This document shows, one piece after another, positions 28,801-37,859 of a stretch of 64,000 nt of DNA. The position numbers and the translations under genes were made by a program. The stretch is taken from assembly GCA_028284935.1 (NCBI GenBank), contig JANQQQ010000008.1:434001-498000 (forward strand), in the 5' to 3' direction. How positions within the stretch are numbered: the first letter of the stretch is position 1; every line of letters begins with the position of its first letter. This DNA is from Croceivirga sp. GTDB taxonomy: Bacteria; Bacteroidota; Bacteroidia; Flavobacteriales; Flavobacteriaceae. The notes beneath the pieces were generated by a model. It saw nothing but the letters and a program-made list of their open reading frames with translations, made no database searches and had not been told where the DNA came from.

Positions 28801-31342
28801 TGATATAACCTACATTTTTTACGATATTGGTCTTAGCACAACTTCCGAAGACCCAACCAATAGTAGAGGGTTTATAACATATCGAATAAAACCAAAATCA
28901 GGGATTTCAATAGGAGATGTAGTAGAAAGCTTTGCAACAGTCAATTTTGACAACAATACCCCAATAGCGACAAACCTAGTTCAAACCACCATAATCTCAA
29001 ATGATAAAGACGGAGATGGGGTGTTGAATGGTGAAGATAATTGTCCAAACACCCCAAATCCCAATCAGGAAGATTCAAACAATAATGGCATTGGGGATGT
29101 TTGTGATATTCCTGCCCTTACTTCAACAGCTTCGGTAATCAGTCCTATTTTATGCGCAGGCATCAACAATGCTGAAATTCAAGTAGAGGTCATGGGAGGA
29201 GTTCCTCCTTACTCTTATGAACTTTTGGACGAAAACCTTAATATGCTTATTGCTGCACAAGCAAGTAATATCTTCATTGTCAATGGCGCAGGCAATTACG
29301 TAACAAAGGTCATTGATGATAATGGTGAAGAATCGTTGTTCAATATTACCATTGAAGCACCTTTGCCTCTCAACATTGCTGGAAATGTTAAGGAAATTAC
29401 TTGTAATGCAGCCAATGACGGCGAGATTGAGGTTACCGTGAGTGGTGGAACGGCTCCATATCAATATCGATTGAACGATGGTTCATTTCAAAGCTTAAAC
29501 GTATTTGACAACCTTTCTGTCGGGCTCTACACTATTGAAATTGTTGATGCCAATGGCTGTAATATGCAATCTTCATTCGGTGTCCTAGAACCTGAAACTT
29601 TGACCGCTTCCGTTTCTGTTTCCGAAATAAGTTGCAAAGGATTAAATGATGGAAGCTTGAACCTGTTCGCATCAGGCGGTACTGCCCCCTATGAATACAG
29701 TTTGGATGGTTCCCTCTTTATGAATAATAACCATTTCGCAAACCTTGCTCCCGGCAACTACGATGCTTATGTCCGGGATACCAATGGCTGTTTGGTTTTG
29801 ATTCAAGCAACATTGACAGAATCAAACGATTTTGATTTGGACAATGACGGTCTTGGTGATAGTTGCGATAATGACATTGATGGCGATGGTATATTGAATG
29901 GAGAAGACAATTGTCCCAATATTGCTAATCCAGATCAAGCAGATTCCGATAACAATGGAACAGGTGATGCCTGCGATGGTTTACTGCCTTTGACCATAGA
30001 ATACAGTCTAATATCGGACACCGTCTTGTGCTTTGGCGGTACCGGTGGTCTAATTGAAATAGAAGTGTCAGGAGGAGTTGGACCCTATGCCTATGAACTT
30101 TTGGATGACTCGGGAAGTAGTAGCGTTAGACCCCTACAATCAAGTGATGTTTTTGAAAATCTACCATCTGGAAGCTACGTAATCAGGGTGATTGATTCCA
30201 ATGGCCTATGGGCATTGGGTGATACATTTACTATTGTTGAACCTGAAGTTTTAATGGCTACCACGATAGTTACAGAGATTGGCTGCAAAGGATTGGAAGA
30301 TGGAGAGATAACCGTTGTTGCCTCGGGCGGAATACAGCCTTATGATTACAGTTTGGACGGTATATCCTTTTCAGCGAATAATGGGTTCGGTAATCTAACA
30401 CCTGGTACTTACGTGGTCTGGGTTCGCGATGCCAATGGTTGTATGCTTTCTGACCAAGTTGTCCTATCTGAGTCCGATGGTCCGGATTTTGATAACGATG
30501 GCCTTGGCGATGCCTGCGACGATGATGTGGATGGTGATGGCGTTTTAAATGCCATGGACGAATGTGCGGAAACCCCCTTGGGAACTTTGGTAGGTTCCAA
30601 CGGTTGTGAACGGTTCACCTTGCCGAGCAATAATTTTACGGTACAGACTACGGGTGAGACCTGCGTCTCGAGCAACAACGGGAGTATCCTGGTAACTGCA
30701 GTTGAGGACCATGAATACTTTGCTACCCTGTCAAACGAAGGAAGCACCTCAGAACGTAAGGGTTTCAGAACATTTGTCAGTTTTCAAGATTTGGAAGCGG
30801 GGAATTATAATGTCTGTATCACGGTTGTAGGCGAAACGGAATTTGAACGCTGTTTTTCCGTTCGGATAACCGAACCCGAACCTTTGAATGTCGATTCCAA
30901 AATTGATGTTTCGGGCCAATCAGTGACCTTGAAGATGAGTGGAGGTGACCAATATACCATTACATTGAATGGGGAAACACAAACCACATTTGGTAGTGAG
31001 ATTACACTACCCTTAACTTCTCCAGAAAACCATCTCTTGGTAAGAACGGCTAAGGATTGTCAAGGGGTGTATGAAGAAACGTTTCACATCGATGTTTCCA
31101 CTATTTTGGTATATCCGAATCCAATTTCCCAAGGGGAACTGTCCATTCTGCTTCCATCGGAATCCAATGAAAAGGTTCATTTTTCCCTATTCACCAATTC
31201 AGGGAAGCTGGTGTTTCAAAATACTTTTGAAAATGTCAATGGACCGTTTACAATAGATGTTAGTAGATTGACTTCGGGGGTTTATAATTTAAAAATCGAA
31301 TCGGATTCTACAATGCACTTCCGTAGGATAATAATCAGATAA
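25883..31342 (+). CDS. Giant secreted surface protein: leucine-rich repeats, DUF7619-like, SprB and TSP3 repeats, T9SS signal
   Basis: The 1,819-residue product starts with a signal peptide (residues 1-20). Residues about 45-635 are some twenty leucine-rich repeats of the type L-x-GL-x-x-L..I-x-G-x-L-x-I-x-x-N. Next come a Cys-containing linker and an SdrD-like domain (about 640-760), then a DUF11/DUF7619-like domain (about 895-1035). From about 1040 on, Ca2+-binding thrombospondin type 3 repeats ([20 protein letters not shown]) alternate with five SprB-like repeats ([10 protein letters not shown].. [17 protein letters not shown]). The last 85 residues form a type IX secretion sorting domain ([14 protein letters not shown] ... 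ending RRIIIR). It is likely exported through T9SS and anchored or released at the surface for adhesion. The next lipoprotein gene begins 5 bp downstream. Confidence 0.92.
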   Translation: MKRILLLVLFFLFFSFFAIGQCPSGQQVFNSQQEIDDFIVNYPTCTQLNEIVIIQGTITDLQGLSNIQELGKNVFISQTQLVDLDGLQSLNRIGGSLYIEENNTITNLNGLQNLSSVAEDISSPVTGMGIIIRENPLLTSLEQLSNLTRLRGGVLLGNNGLINLNGPFSNLSEIEGSLLLQGDDIGTLQGLESIQRVGRDLQLIETSITDLTGLSNLEHIGNSLSIEENANLLGFSGLDKLKTVTRSLQIIENINLLSLNGLEELRSLGILGEEQSSSLSIQGNTVLNSLQGLNNIRNVNGSVNIVDNDELLNLSGLDGLYYIGRKLSIRGNEKLVNLEGLSNLTLFSDNSFPANTHGISIVANPNLESLFGIGEIIEMDDLIDISNNSNLTELNAFHNMEYLGDLQIYGNPKMTRLLAFESLLEIGDDLELFSNPVLQQLEGFGNLQKVEKLIISNNEVLTDISSLSSLQEAWGVQISRNDALPNLQGLGGIRELNDLEIRQNNSLETLTNFTSLEDLKTLKILKNPLLESLGGLESLKTVTYWRFSDGYVTIEENNSLENLNGLEGLEELSVGIRVKNNDALLNVNGLENLKKVTRHIYIENNQSLNDVSALSNVQFTGRQNDTFFLIESNPVLTSCAIESLCRYIKMDRNWRVNNNAGQCEQIPVAELCGYAFNQIRGNLVYRPTNDDCNGWDSYMANTRITSTNNGRVFSTFTNKDGQYQLYVKDGQNDVAPEFIESRFESVTRNLPGTTSFASFGEIYYLDICSHPSGTIVEDFRVTIIPIRALNQSSLPIYRIVYQNIGNMQSSARLHLSFDSNRVSYAGGTPRYDSNAGSELIWNYQSFAPMESKSVDVIFRAGANPNENPQNRPLFTANVTVANPDSNETDNSYELHLPFDHSIDPNSIQVTEGNELEIDKVDKNLYYTIYFENTTDSEVNYLRIDQQLPDNLDWDSFEPVEMSHEGHTRITNGNDITYIFYDIGLSTTSEDPTNSRGFITYRIKPKSGISIGDVVESFATVNFDNNTPIATNLVQTTIISNDKDGDGVLNGEDNCPNTPNPNQEDSNNNGIGDVCDIPALTSTASVISPILCAGINNAEIQVEVMGGVPPYSYELLDENLNMLIAAQASNIFIVNGAGNYVTKVIDDNGEESLFNITIEAPLPLNIAGNVKEITCNAANDGEIEVTVSGGTAPYQYRLNDGSFQSLNVFDNLSVGLYTIEIVDANGCNMQSSFGVLEPETLTASVSVSEISCKGLNDGSLNLFASGGTAPYEYSLDGSLFMNNNHFANLAPGNYDAYVRDTNGCLVLIQATLTESNDFDLDNDGLGDSCDNDIDGDGILNGEDNCPNIANPDQADSDNNGTGDACDGLLPLTIEYSLISDTVLCFGGTGGLIEIEVSGGVGPYAYELLDDSGSSSVRPLQSSDVFENLPSGSYVIRVIDSNGLWALGDTFTIVEPEVLMATTIVTEIGCKGLEDGEITVVASGGIQPYDYSLDGISFSANNGFGNLTPGTYVVWVRDANGCMLSDQVVLSESDGPDFDNDGLGDACDDDVDGDGVLNAMDECAETPLGTLVGSNGCERFTLPSNNFTVQTTGETCVSSNNGSILVTAVEDHEYFATLSNEGSTSERKGFRTFVSFQDLEAGNYNVCITVVGETEFERCFSVRITEPEPLNVDSKIDVSGQSVTLKMSGGDQYTITLNGETQTTFGSEITLPLTSPENHLLVRTAKDCQGVYEETFHIDVSTILVYPNPISQGELSILLPSESNEKVHFSLFTNSGKLVFQNTFENVNGPFTIDVSRLTSGVYNLKIESDSTMHFRRIIIR

Positions 31343-31347
31343 TAATC

Positions 31348-32055
31348 ATGAAACCATCTTATGCTTTTTGGGGTATGTGCAACATTGTATTGCTATTGTC
31401 ATGTGGTAGTTCCACAGATCCGCTTCCCGAAGAGGAAGAGCAGATTGCACCTCCCGTTGCAGCGACATTGATTTTTCCGGAAGATAATACAGAATGCCAA
31501 GAGGGAACCATTATCAACGATACCCAAAGTAGGCTACTTTTTCAATGGAACGCGTCGGAACATACGGATAGCTATCAAGTTTACCTTAAGCAGTTGGATG
31601 ATGGTACCCAATCGAGCCATGAAAGCAATACCAATGCGTTGGAAATTGCTATTGAAAGGGGAGCACCTTATAGTTGGTCAGTGGTGTCAAAATCTGATGC
31701 GACGGATCAAACCGCCGAAAGTGAGGTTTGGAAATTTTACAATGCCGGCGTGGGAGTGGTCAATCATGCCCCTTTCCCTGCCGATTTACTGAGTCCTGAA
31801 TACAATGAAACCATTGTCGTAAGTTCAGGAAACACTGTGCTCCGCTGGGAAGCATCTGATGTCGATGGTGACATTGTATCCTATGAAGTTTTCTTGGATA
31901 CGAACCACCCACCGGTAACAACCCTGGGAACAACTTCTGAAACCGAAATATCAGTTGAGGTAGCCGCCAATTCAACGTACTATTGGGTGGTTCAGGTAAC
32001 TGATAGTGCAGACAACACTTCTACATCAGATATATTCAGTTTCTCGGTAGAGTAA
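31348..32055 (+). CDS. Surface lipoprotein with two fibronectin-III-like domains
   Basis: The 235-residue product has a lipoprotein signal ending in LLLSCGSS, with the lipidated Cys at residue 19. Two beta-sandwich units follow (about 38-130 and 135-235). Both repeat the pattern of a proline-led strand, LFQWNASEHTDSYQVYL or LRWEASDVDGDIVSYEVFL, and a closing YSWSV/YYWVV strand, as in fibronectin type III or SusE-like domains. It starts 5 bp after the giant surface protein and is surely co-transcribed. A role as a surface partner is inference from this arrangement. Confidence 0.82.
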   Translation: MKPSYAFWGMCNIVLLLSCGSSTDPLPEEEEQIAPPVAATLIFPEDNTECQEGTIINDTQSRLLFQWNASEHTDSYQVYLKQLDDGTQSSHESNTNALEIAIERGAPYSWSVVSKSDATDQTAESEVWKFYNAGVGVVNHAPFPADLLSPEYNETIVVSSGNTVLRWEASDVDGDIVSYEVFLDTNHPPVTTLGTTSETEISVEVAANSTYYWVVQVTDSADNTSTSDIFSFSVE

Positions 32056-32060
32056 AATAC

Positions 32061-32153
32061 CGAAAAATCGCTATAATCATTGGTATGGTACGGGTATCGG
32101 TAGGTTTGGAACATATTGGGGATGTTCAACGATGTATAGTAGGGGTTGGATAA
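32061..32153 (+). pseudogene. 3' remnant of a metZ-like PLP sulfhydrylase gene
   Basis: Right after the lipoprotein stop, one frame reads RKIAIIIGMVRVSVGLEHIG, then DVQRCIVGVG and a stop (TAA 32151-32153). The core GMVRVSVGLEH is identical to the C-terminus of MetZ at about 24836-24868, while the codons differ mainly at third positions. The upstream part of the gene is absent, having been replaced by the lipoprotein gene end. The fragment has no start and is too short to be functional. Its differences from metZ show that it is not a recent duplicate; it could descend from any close member of this PLP family. Confidence 0.75.
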
Positions 32154-32171
32154 TGAAGTATTTTTTATTTA

Positions 32172-33107
32172 TCAATTCAAACTTCGGTACTCGCTGGGGC
32201 TCATTCCTGTTTTGTTCTTAAAGATTTTGGAGAAGTGTTGTGAATACTCATAACCGAGACCATAGGCTATTTCACCCACCGATTCCGTGGTGCGTAAGAG
32301 ACGATTCTTTGCCACGTTCATTAAAAAATCATCAATATGGACCTTAGCGCTTTTACCGGTTTCCTTCTTTAGGAGGTCACTCAAATACTTAGGCGACATG
32401 TTCAGATGTTTTCCGCAGTAGTCTACCGAAGGAATGCCAATATTCAATTGATTTCCATTGGAATAATAATCCTTTAATAGCTGTTCGAATTTTGTTAGGA
32501 TATCTTTATTAAGATTGGTTCGGGTATAGAACTGACGATCATAGTAACGCACACAGTAGTCCAATAACAGCTCAATATTTGAGATGATCAACTTTTGACT
32601 GTGGCGGTCAATGTTTTGGCCGTATTCCTTTTCGATTTTAGCAATCAATTCATTGAGCGTTTGTTTTTCCCCTTCGGAAACATGTAGGGCCTCGGTAATA
32701 TCGTAGGAGAAAAACGAATAATGGTCAATACTGCTTCCCAATTCAGACTTTCGAATTAAATCGGGATGGAACAACAAGGCCCAACCCGGATCCTTGGCCT
32801 TGGATTCATGGCCATCGTAGCTCATTACCTGTCCCGGTTTAATGAACACCATAGAGCCCTCTTGAAAATCGTAGGAACTACGTCCGTACCCCATACTGCC
32901 CTGGGTCTCGTTTTTTTGGGTGATGCAATACATGCCAAAAGAGCAACGCACGTGGTGGTATTCCTGCTTGATTTTGGCATCCATAAACCGAATTACCGAC
33001 ACCAATGGATGTTTTGGCCTAGCCAGTCCAAAGACATCATGCATGTCCGAAATGCTCTCTATGTGCACTATTTCCTGCACGCGTTTACTTTTATCGGGAA
33101 TAAACAT
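32172..33107 (-). CDS. AraC family regulator of the 32-38 kb cluster
   Basis: The 311-residue protein has an N-terminal sensor region with cupin-like features (FGMYCITQKNE, FIKPGQVMSYDGHE) and a C-terminal double HTH. The last third shows VDYCGKHLNMSPKYLSDLLK for HTH 1, and SVGEIAYGLGYEYSQHFSKI with FKNKTGMSPSEYR for HTH 2. It is the last gene of a minus-strand group, 70 bp beyond the SRPBCC gene. Three copies of a 39-bp motif precede the other transcription units of the cluster and are the natural candidates for its binding sites. The inducer is unknown. Confidence 0.92.
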   Translation of the reverse strand: MFIPDKSKRVQEIVHIESISDMHDVFGLARPKHPLVSVIRFMDAKIKQEYHHVRCSFGMYCITQKNETQGSMGYGRSSYDFQEGSMVFIKPGQVMSYDGHESKAKDPGWALLFHPDLIRKSELGSSIDHYSFFSYDITEALHVSEGEKQTLNELIAKIEKEYGQNIDRHSQKLIISNIELLLDYCVRYYDRQFYTRTNLNKDILTKFEQLLKDYYSNGNQLNIGIPSVDYCGKHLNMSPKYLSDLLKKETGKSAKVHIDDFLMNVAKNRLLRTTESVGEIAYGLGYEYSQHFSKIFKNKTGMSPSEYRSLN

Positions 33108-33177
33108 AACAGTTTTTTTAATACGAAACCCTAAGGTTCAAATGTTTCTCAATCGTTGCTAGGACTTTGGTCGTGAA

Positions 33178-33669
33178 TTAGTTAAGGATGTGCCGGCGTA
33201 GGGATTCATTCAAATCGGTATAGGCCTGTTGTACCCAACCCGTATCCCAAAATAGGACAACTAGTCCCTTAAAATCTTCGTGGATGGTCACCTTGGTCGT
33301 ATTCCCAACAGGTTCTAAAATATAGCGATGGTCATAGGTAAATATCCCCGGAATGCCTCCTCGCTGATTCAGTAATTTCAATGGAATCAACTTTGCTACC
33401 GTCATTCCTATTTCGATGGAACCACCATCGGGTTGCACCAACTTATAGGTCAGTTTATTACCCTGTTCAATTTCTCCTTTAATGGGAACCAATACCCCAT
33501 TCCATTTTTTATACCCTTCTTCGTTCATTAAAACTTCCCAAATTTGTTGAGGATTCGCCTCGATTACAAGCTCCGTACGCACTGACTTTCCGCTTAAAAG
33601 GTATAAGAGCGCCAGGATGGCAATGAACATCGATATTGCTAAGGTTCGTTTCCAGCTTAAAACTGCCAT
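33178..33669 (-). CDS. Membrane-anchored SRPBCC (START/Bet v1-like) protein
   Basis: The 163-residue product has an N-terminal membrane helix (about residues 10-27, ISMFIAILALLYLLSG) followed by an SRPBCC domain. ELVIEANPQQIWEVLMNEEG is the typical first strand and helix of this ligand-binding fold, and TKVTIHEDFKGLVV is the late strand pair. The fold encloses a hydrophobic cavity for lipids or other small ligands, and no catalytic residue can be assigned. It is the third gene of an operon with the SDR gene (12 bp gap) and a soluble SRPBCC protein, which hints at work on one hydrophobic substrate. Confidence 0.85.
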   Translation of the reverse strand: MAVLSWKRTLAISMFIAILALLYLLSGKSVRTELVIEANPQQIWEVLMNEEGYKKWNGVLVPIKGEIEQGNKLTYKLVQPDGGSIEIGMTVAKLIPLKLLNQRGGIPGIFTYDHRYILEPVGNTTKVTIHEDFKGLVVLFWDTGWVQQAYTDLNESLRRHILN

Positions 33670-33681
33670 AAGGTTGTGCGA

Positions 33682-34590
33682 TTATAAAAAGGATTGGCCT
33701 GTCATCTCTTCGGACAGTTGCCAAAGTCTTTCTGCCACATCTTTTCGTTTTGAATAGTCGCTTCGCCTTGCAAAACCAACCTTTCCCTTGAACTCCTTAA
33801 AACCTTGGGGTCCAAAATATTCACCTCCCTTTACATCCGGACTTAAAGCGGCAAACAAGGCGGGTTTCGCTGCTGCAGTGTTTGAATTGAGAAGTAATGG
33901 TGATAGCGTTTTGAACATATAGTACCTAAATCCTTTGGACATTTCCGTAAAAAGTCCGGAAAAAGAACCTCCAGGGTGCACAGCGGATGCAATCAGGTTT
34001 TTGCCGGACTTTTTGAGCCGTCGGTTCAGTTCATCGGCAAACATTAGATTCGCCAATTTGGACTGCCCATAAACAGCCTCGGCATCATCAATATGTTCCC
34101 CGTTCAAGTCGTCAAAGTGGATTTTTGCGGTTTTATGGGCCAGACTGCTCAAGGCCACAATACGCGAAGCGGAATAATCGGGCATTACGTCAAGCAACAG
34201 ATTGGTCAATAAAAAATGACCTAAATGGTTGGTGGCAAATTGCAGTTCTATCCCGGCTGCATTCTTTTTGCCGGAGTATATCAGCACCCCAGCATTGTTG
34301 ATGAGCACATCCAATTGGGAATAGTGATCTTTAAAGTTTTTGGCGAAAGCCCTAACACTGTCCAAATCGCTCAAATCCAATTGTAGGGTGTCCAAATCAG
34401 CATTGGGCAGTTTTTGCAGGATATCCGCTTTGGCCTTTTCTGCTTTGGCCATATTGCGGCAGGCCATAACCACTTTAAAACCGTATTGGGCCATGCCCAA
34501 GGTAGTTTCAAAGCCAATACCGTTGTTGGCACCGGTAACAATGGCTATCCTACCTTTTTGTGAAGGAACATTTTTTAGTTTGAAATCCAT
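33682..34590 (-). CDS. Short-chain dehydrogenase/reductase
   Basis: The 302-residue oxidoreductase has the NAD(P)-binding TGANNGIGFE at residues 19-28, the NNAG motif, the catalytic Ser in VALSSLAHKT and the Tyr/Lys pair in VYGQSKLAN. The central NAG and YxxxK spacing and the C-terminal GGEYFGPQGFKEFKG resemble the retinol dehydrogenase/WW-domain oxidoreductase-like SDRs. Arg in MACRNMAKAEK suggests NADP(H) use. It sits between two SRPBCC genes (gaps of 21 and 12 bp) in an operon that starts at 35103 with an AraC-cluster operator upstream. Confidence 0.92.
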   Translation of the reverse strand: MDFKLKNVPSQKGRIAIVTGANNGIGFETTLGMAQYGFKVVMACRNMAKAEKAKADILQKLPNADLDTLQLDLSDLDSVRAFAKNFKDHYSQLDVLINNAGVLIYSGKKNAAGIELQFATNHLGHFLLTNLLLDVMPDYSASRIVALSSLAHKTAKIHFDDLNGEHIDDAEAVYGQSKLANLMFADELNRRLKKSGKNLIASAVHPGGSFSGLFTEMSKGFRYYMFKTLSPLLLNSNTAAAKPALFAALSPDVKGGEYFGPQGFKEFKGKVGFARRSDYSKRKDVAERLWQLSEEMTGQSFL

Positions 34591-34611
34591 TTTCTTCTGG
34601 TATTGTGCTTG

Positions 34612-35103
34612 TTATGGGTTAAATCGTTGTTCTACCTCGGCTTTTAATTTTCGATTGAAAGCCTGATATCCCTCTGCATACATCTTTGATAGGTTGCCGC
34701 CCATTAACCAGGTGACACCTTTCATGATTTCGTCCGATTGTACGAACCGAGTTTTGCCGTCGCCGGTGGGTTCTACCCTAAAGTGATGGTTGTCCCGAAT
34801 ACCGCCCGGGCCTTTTTCCGCCCAATAAAATTCCTTTCCATCCTCTACCGAAATGGTATGCGCAATGGTGTTTAGCTTCTCTTTTTTAGGATTGGTCTGA
34901 AAGATGGCCGTAATTTTTTCCCCATCCTTAATTTCCCCTTTGATATCCACCAAAAAAGTGGCCCAATTTTTATAGGAGGCCGTATCGGTCAACACCGACC
35001 AAACCTGTTCCGGGGTTGCATCAATGACGATATCGGTGTAAATGGTGCGGTGGGAGGCACTTAGCTTTTCTACTTTTACGTTTTCTTTACTGGAAGTTGT
35101 CAT
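34612..35103 (-). CDS. Soluble SRPBCC domain protein
   Basis: The 163-residue product has no signal or membrane helix. The SRPBCC/polyketide-cyclase-like fold is seen in YTDIVIDATPEQVWSVLTDT near residue 21, HHFRVEPTGDGKTRFVQSDE in the middle and the long C-terminal helix YAEGYQAFNRKLKAEVEQRF. It is the first gene of the operon that continues with the SDR and the membrane-anchored SRPBCC protein. A 39-bp motif lies 57 bp before its start. The ligand is unknown. It is similar in plan but not close in sequence to the SRPBCC protein at 33178, so the pair is not a recent duplication. Confidence 0.88.
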   Translation of the reverse strand: MTTSSKENVKVEKLSASHRTIYTDIVIDATPEQVWSVLTDTASYKNWATFLVDIKGEIKDGEKITAIFQTNPKKEKLNTIAHTISVEDGKEFYWAEKGPGGIRDNHHFRVEPTGDGKTRFVQSDEIMKGVTWLMGGNLSKMYAEGYQAFNRKLKAEVEQRFNP

Positions 35104-35159
35104 ACGGCATATTGCTTGTGGTTCAATTACTACCGTAAAATTCCTTCCTTACCAATAGA

Positions 35160-35198
35160 TTACTGTAAAGATTTCTCTAAACATTGTATATATTTTCC
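35160..35198 (-). promoter_or_regulatory. AraC-cluster operator A
   Basis: This is one of three copies of a 39-bp motif. The plus-strand form ends TTGTATATATTTTCC and carries AGATTTCTCT in its middle. It lies 57 bp upstream of the first SRPBCC gene. At the spacing seen for operators B and C the -7 position reads GAATTTTA on the minus strand (35143-35136), which is only a partial match to TAnnTTTG, so this promoter would depend on an activator. Confidence 0.7.
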
Positions 35199-35241
35199 AG
35201 AAGTTAGGTGAGGGCGGGGTTATATCACCAGATACGCCCGG

Positions 35242-35892
35242 TTAGGAGTACGACAAAATATCCTTGTTTTCCAATATTTCGGAAGCCGCGCCATTCAAAC
35301 CCACATGGAACATCGCCAGAGCCAATTCGGTCGATTGGATACTGCTGTTGGGACCCATCCTTCGGATCAAGGGGTACAATGCCCTTGAGATACGATACAT
35401 CATGTTGGGTTCTTTACGTGGGGTCACCGGATAAATGTATCCTGGTCGGAACGTATAAAAATCCAATCCTAAGGCCGAAATTTGGTTTTCGGCCATCCCT
35501 TTGTATTGTGCAAAGGAAGTCCGACTTTTTTCTGAACGGTCCGCTCCGGCACCACTCAATAAACATAGGGTGGCCTTGGGGTTACCTTCCTTAATTGCTT
35601 TTGCGAAAGCAACCGCGTAGTCTACGGTGATTTCCTTGAATTTTTTATTGGATACCTGTCCCGTATAAACGCCAATACAAAAAAAGGCAATATCCACATG
35701 TTCGAAAAGATCTTTATGTTTGGAAAAATCCCCAAAATCGGCAATGACCACCTCGTTTAACTTCGGATGCTCACGGTTTGATTTTTTACGGACCAATGAG
35801 GTTACTTGCCCTATTTCTGAAGAGGATAGGCAATGCTCAAAGATTAAATTTCCTATCATGCCTGATGCTCCTGCTATAATTGCGTTTTTCAT
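35242..35892 (-). CDS. NAD(P)-binding protein, atypical SDR (NmrA/HTATIP2-like)
   Basis: The 216-residue product starts with an NAD(P)-binding GASGMIGN (residues 8-15) in MKNAIIAGASGMIG. VTSLVRKKSN then suggests an NADP-binding Arg/Lys. DIAFFCIGVYTG, LCLLSGAGAD and FYTFRPGYIYP follow the pattern of atypical SDRs such as HTATIP2-like proteins, which usually lack the YxxxK pair. It is the second gene of a two-gene unit with the small membrane protein (78 bp gap). The role is unknown; the context suggests the same physiological purpose as the SDR/SRPBCC operon. Confidence 0.88.
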   Translation of the reverse strand: MKNAIIAGASGMIGNLIFEHCLSSSEIGQVTSLVRKKSNREHPKLNEVVIADFGDFSKHKDLFEHVDIAFFCIGVYTGQVSNKKFKEITVDYAVAFAKAIKEGNPKATLCLLSGAGADRSEKSRTSFAQYKGMAENQISALGLDFYTFRPGYIYPVTPRKEPNMMYRISRALYPLIRRMGPNSSIQSTELALAMFHVGLNGAASEILENKDILSYS

Positions 35893-35970
35893 TTGTTAAA
35901 TGTAGTATCCTGATAATAAATATATTGCAAAGATTCGTGCAGACGAAACTGTTGCACTCCGTATGAATTA

Positions 35971-36375
35971 TTAAAAATGCTTGAAGCGCGATTTGGACAA
36001 GGAGGAACGCAATAAAAATGCCGAATGAACCATGTACGAGGCTATTTCAGTGAAGTAGGCCGAAAAACTCCATTGCGCCGACATAAAATCAAAGCTTTCA
36101 ATGGTGCACAAAACGGCCAGATTGGAGAACAGCAAAACCATAACAAAAGGGGTCCATTTCCATTTGGTCAGATATCCCCATAGAAAAACACTGGCGGTCA
36201 AGGTAATGAGCAGCCAATGCACAAATTGCACCCCACTTGGATAAGCATCGTTCTGTAATTTGATAAAAGGCTTGACTCCGGTGAAATATTCAAAGAATCC
36301 GCCTATGCCCCAAATCAACATTCCTATGCACATCAGGAGCAAAAGGGTCATGTAAATTTTTGATACCAGTTGCAT
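35971..36375 (-). CDS. Small four-helix membrane protein of unknown function
   Basis: The 134-residue product has four predicted membrane helices: about residues 8-28 (MTLLLLMCIGMLIWGIGGFF), 50-68, 74-92 and 108-125. Pro/Gly residues and the short loops resemble DoxX-like or other small integral membrane proteins, but I do not recognise the family. The C-terminus is basic (RSSLSKSRFKHF). It is the first gene of a two-gene unit and has an AraC-cluster operator 43 bp upstream. Confidence 0.75.
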   Translation of the reverse strand: MQLVSKIYMTLLLLMCIGMLIWGIGGFFEYFTGVKPFIKLQNDAYPSGVQFVHWLLITLTASVFLWGYLTKWKWTPFVMVLLFSNLAVLCTIESFDFMSAQWSFSAYFTEIASYMVHSAFLLRSSLSKSRFKHF

Positions 36376-36417
36376 TTGTTCTTTTTCTTTTGACGAAACT
36401 AATGTGCTACACGAAAA

Positions 36418-36456
36418 TCACCGTATAGATTTCTCTGAAGTTTGTATATGTTTTCC
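36418..36456 (-). promoter_or_regulatory. AraC-cluster operator B
   Basis: This is the second copy of the 39-bp motif (plus-strand middle AGATTTCTCT, end TTTGTATATGTTTTCC). A -7-like TAGTTTCG lies on the minus strand at 36401-36394, leaving exactly 16 bp between box and operator, as at operator C. It is 43 bp upstream of the small membrane protein gene. Confidence 0.72.
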
Positions 36457-36482
36457 TGTGTGCACTTTACCATCCTTCGGAA

Positions 36483-37628
36483 TTACCACCACACCGTGGT
36501 CGGTTTTGGCAGTTCGCCAATTAGGATGGGCTCCCCAATCTGTGGTGCAACCAGTGGTATTTGCAGTTCTTTGGCTTTTTTGGAAACCCGCTCAATGGGG
36601 TCGGTCCAGGAATGCAAGGCCAGTTTAAAGGCTCCCCAATGAATGGGCATTATGGCCTGGGCTCCAACATCCACTCCGGCTTGTGCAGTTTCTTCAGGAA
36701 ACATATGGATATCGGGCCACATTTTATTGTATTGACCGCATTCTAGCATGGCAAAATCAAACGGCCCGTATTGTGCTCCAATTTGTTTAAAATGGGGTCC
36801 GTAGCCACTGTCCCCACTAAAAAACAGGGCGGTGCTATCCGACTTGATGACCCAGGAACTCCACAAGGTACTTTGGCCATTGGTAAACTTCCGGCCCGAA
36901 AAATGTTGGGCAGGGGTGCAAGCCAATTGCAGATCTTTAAAGGTGGTTTCTTCCCACCAGTCCATTTCTTTAATGATATCTGGATACACCCCCCAAGCTT
37001 CTAAGTGGACACCAACACCAAGGGGAACAAAATAGGCTTCTACCTTGTCCTTGAGCTTTTTGATGGAACCATAATCCAGATGGTCATAATGGTCGTGCGA
37101 AATTACCACAGCATCAATTTTAGGTAGTTTTTCGATGTCAATTGGCAAATTTAAGTTGAAGCGTTTGGCACCCATCCATTGATGGGGCGCGGGTACGGTA
37201 CCAAGCATGGGATCGATCAAGATATTTTTCCCATCCACTTGTAATAAAAAGGCCGAATGTCCAAACCAAATGAGACGGGCCCCTTTCTGGTAGGAAGCGA
37301 TGTTCGTTGAATCTATTTTTTGAACGGCTAGGTCCTTATTAGGTCTTCCGTTTTCTACCTCTTCGAAGAAAAACTTTCGCCCTATGGATACCATCTTGGA
37401 AAAACTGGCCGCTTCAGGGATTTCCTCTTTGGTATTGATGAACTTTCCGTTGTTGAACTGCTGCGAAGAAATGTATAGGGCCTGCCGTTCTTGGTCCACA
37501 TCGCCGCCAAAGGAAGGATAGAAATTAACAAAGGCTAAATAGATAAGGACCAACGAAACAATGAGTATGGCTATGGACAGAAGCATTCGCGTTACTATTT
37601 TTTTGAGTTTTTTCAAGGATGTAAACAT
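36483..37628 (-). CDS. MBL-fold metallohydrolase, membrane-anchored (NAPE-PLD/UlaG-like)
   Basis: The 381-residue product has an N-terminal membrane helix (about residues 13-35) and a metallo-beta-lactamase domain. Metal ligands are H178, H180, D182 and H183 in SHDHYDHLDY. GHSAFLLQVDGKNILIDP (about 123-140) is the leading strand pair and FFSGDSGYG holds the bridging Asp. IMPIHWGAF carries the last His. The pattern is that of the NAPE-hydrolysing phospholipase D-like/UlaG-like subgroup, so a phospholipid or lactone substrate is plausible but unproven. It is a single-gene unit with operator C 62 bp upstream. Confidence 0.9.
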   Translation of the reverse strand: MFTSLKKLKKIVTRMLLSIAILIVSLVLIYLAFVNFYPSFGGDVDQERQALYISSQQFNNGKFINTKEEIPEAASFSKMVSIGRKFFFEEVENGRPNKDLAVQKIDSTNIASYQKGARLIWFGHSAFLLQVDGKNILIDPMLGTVPAPHQWMGAKRFNLNLPIDIEKLPKIDAVVISHDHYDHLDYGSIKKLKDKVEAYFVPLGVGVHLEAWGVYPDIIKEMDWWEETTFKDLQLACTPAQHFSGRKFTNGQSTLWSSWVIKSDSTALFFSGDSGYGPHFKQIGAQYGPFDFAMLECGQYNKMWPDIHMFPEETAQAGVDVGAQAIMPIHWGAFKLALHSWTDPIERVSKKAKELQIPLVAPQIGEPILIGELPKPTTVWW

Positions 37629-37689
37629 TCAGAGGAATCATCAACGTACCTCTTTGTTTAGGTCACAAAATTAAGGCCGTAAGTTAATT

Positions 37690-37728
37690 TGAAGATATAC
37701 ATTTTACGGATGTTTGTATATATTTTCC
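37690..37728 (-). promoter_or_regulatory. AraC-cluster operator C with -7 box
   Basis: This third copy of the motif (plus-strand end TTTGTATATATTTTCC) precedes the MBL gene. A perfect -7 box TAATTTTG lies on the minus strand at 37673-37666, again 16 bp from the operator edge. This places the operator over the -33 region, as for an activator that contacts RNA polymerase. Confidence 0.75.
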
Positions 37729-37859
37729 ATCAGTACAAAACTCAGACATTACTGATGTTATTAAGCAGCTTCAAATCCGAATGGAATTCAGCTTTTTTTC
37801 GCTATTTCATTTATTTTGGTTCACTTGTGGTAACAGGGTAATTGTATTAAGAAAAACAA

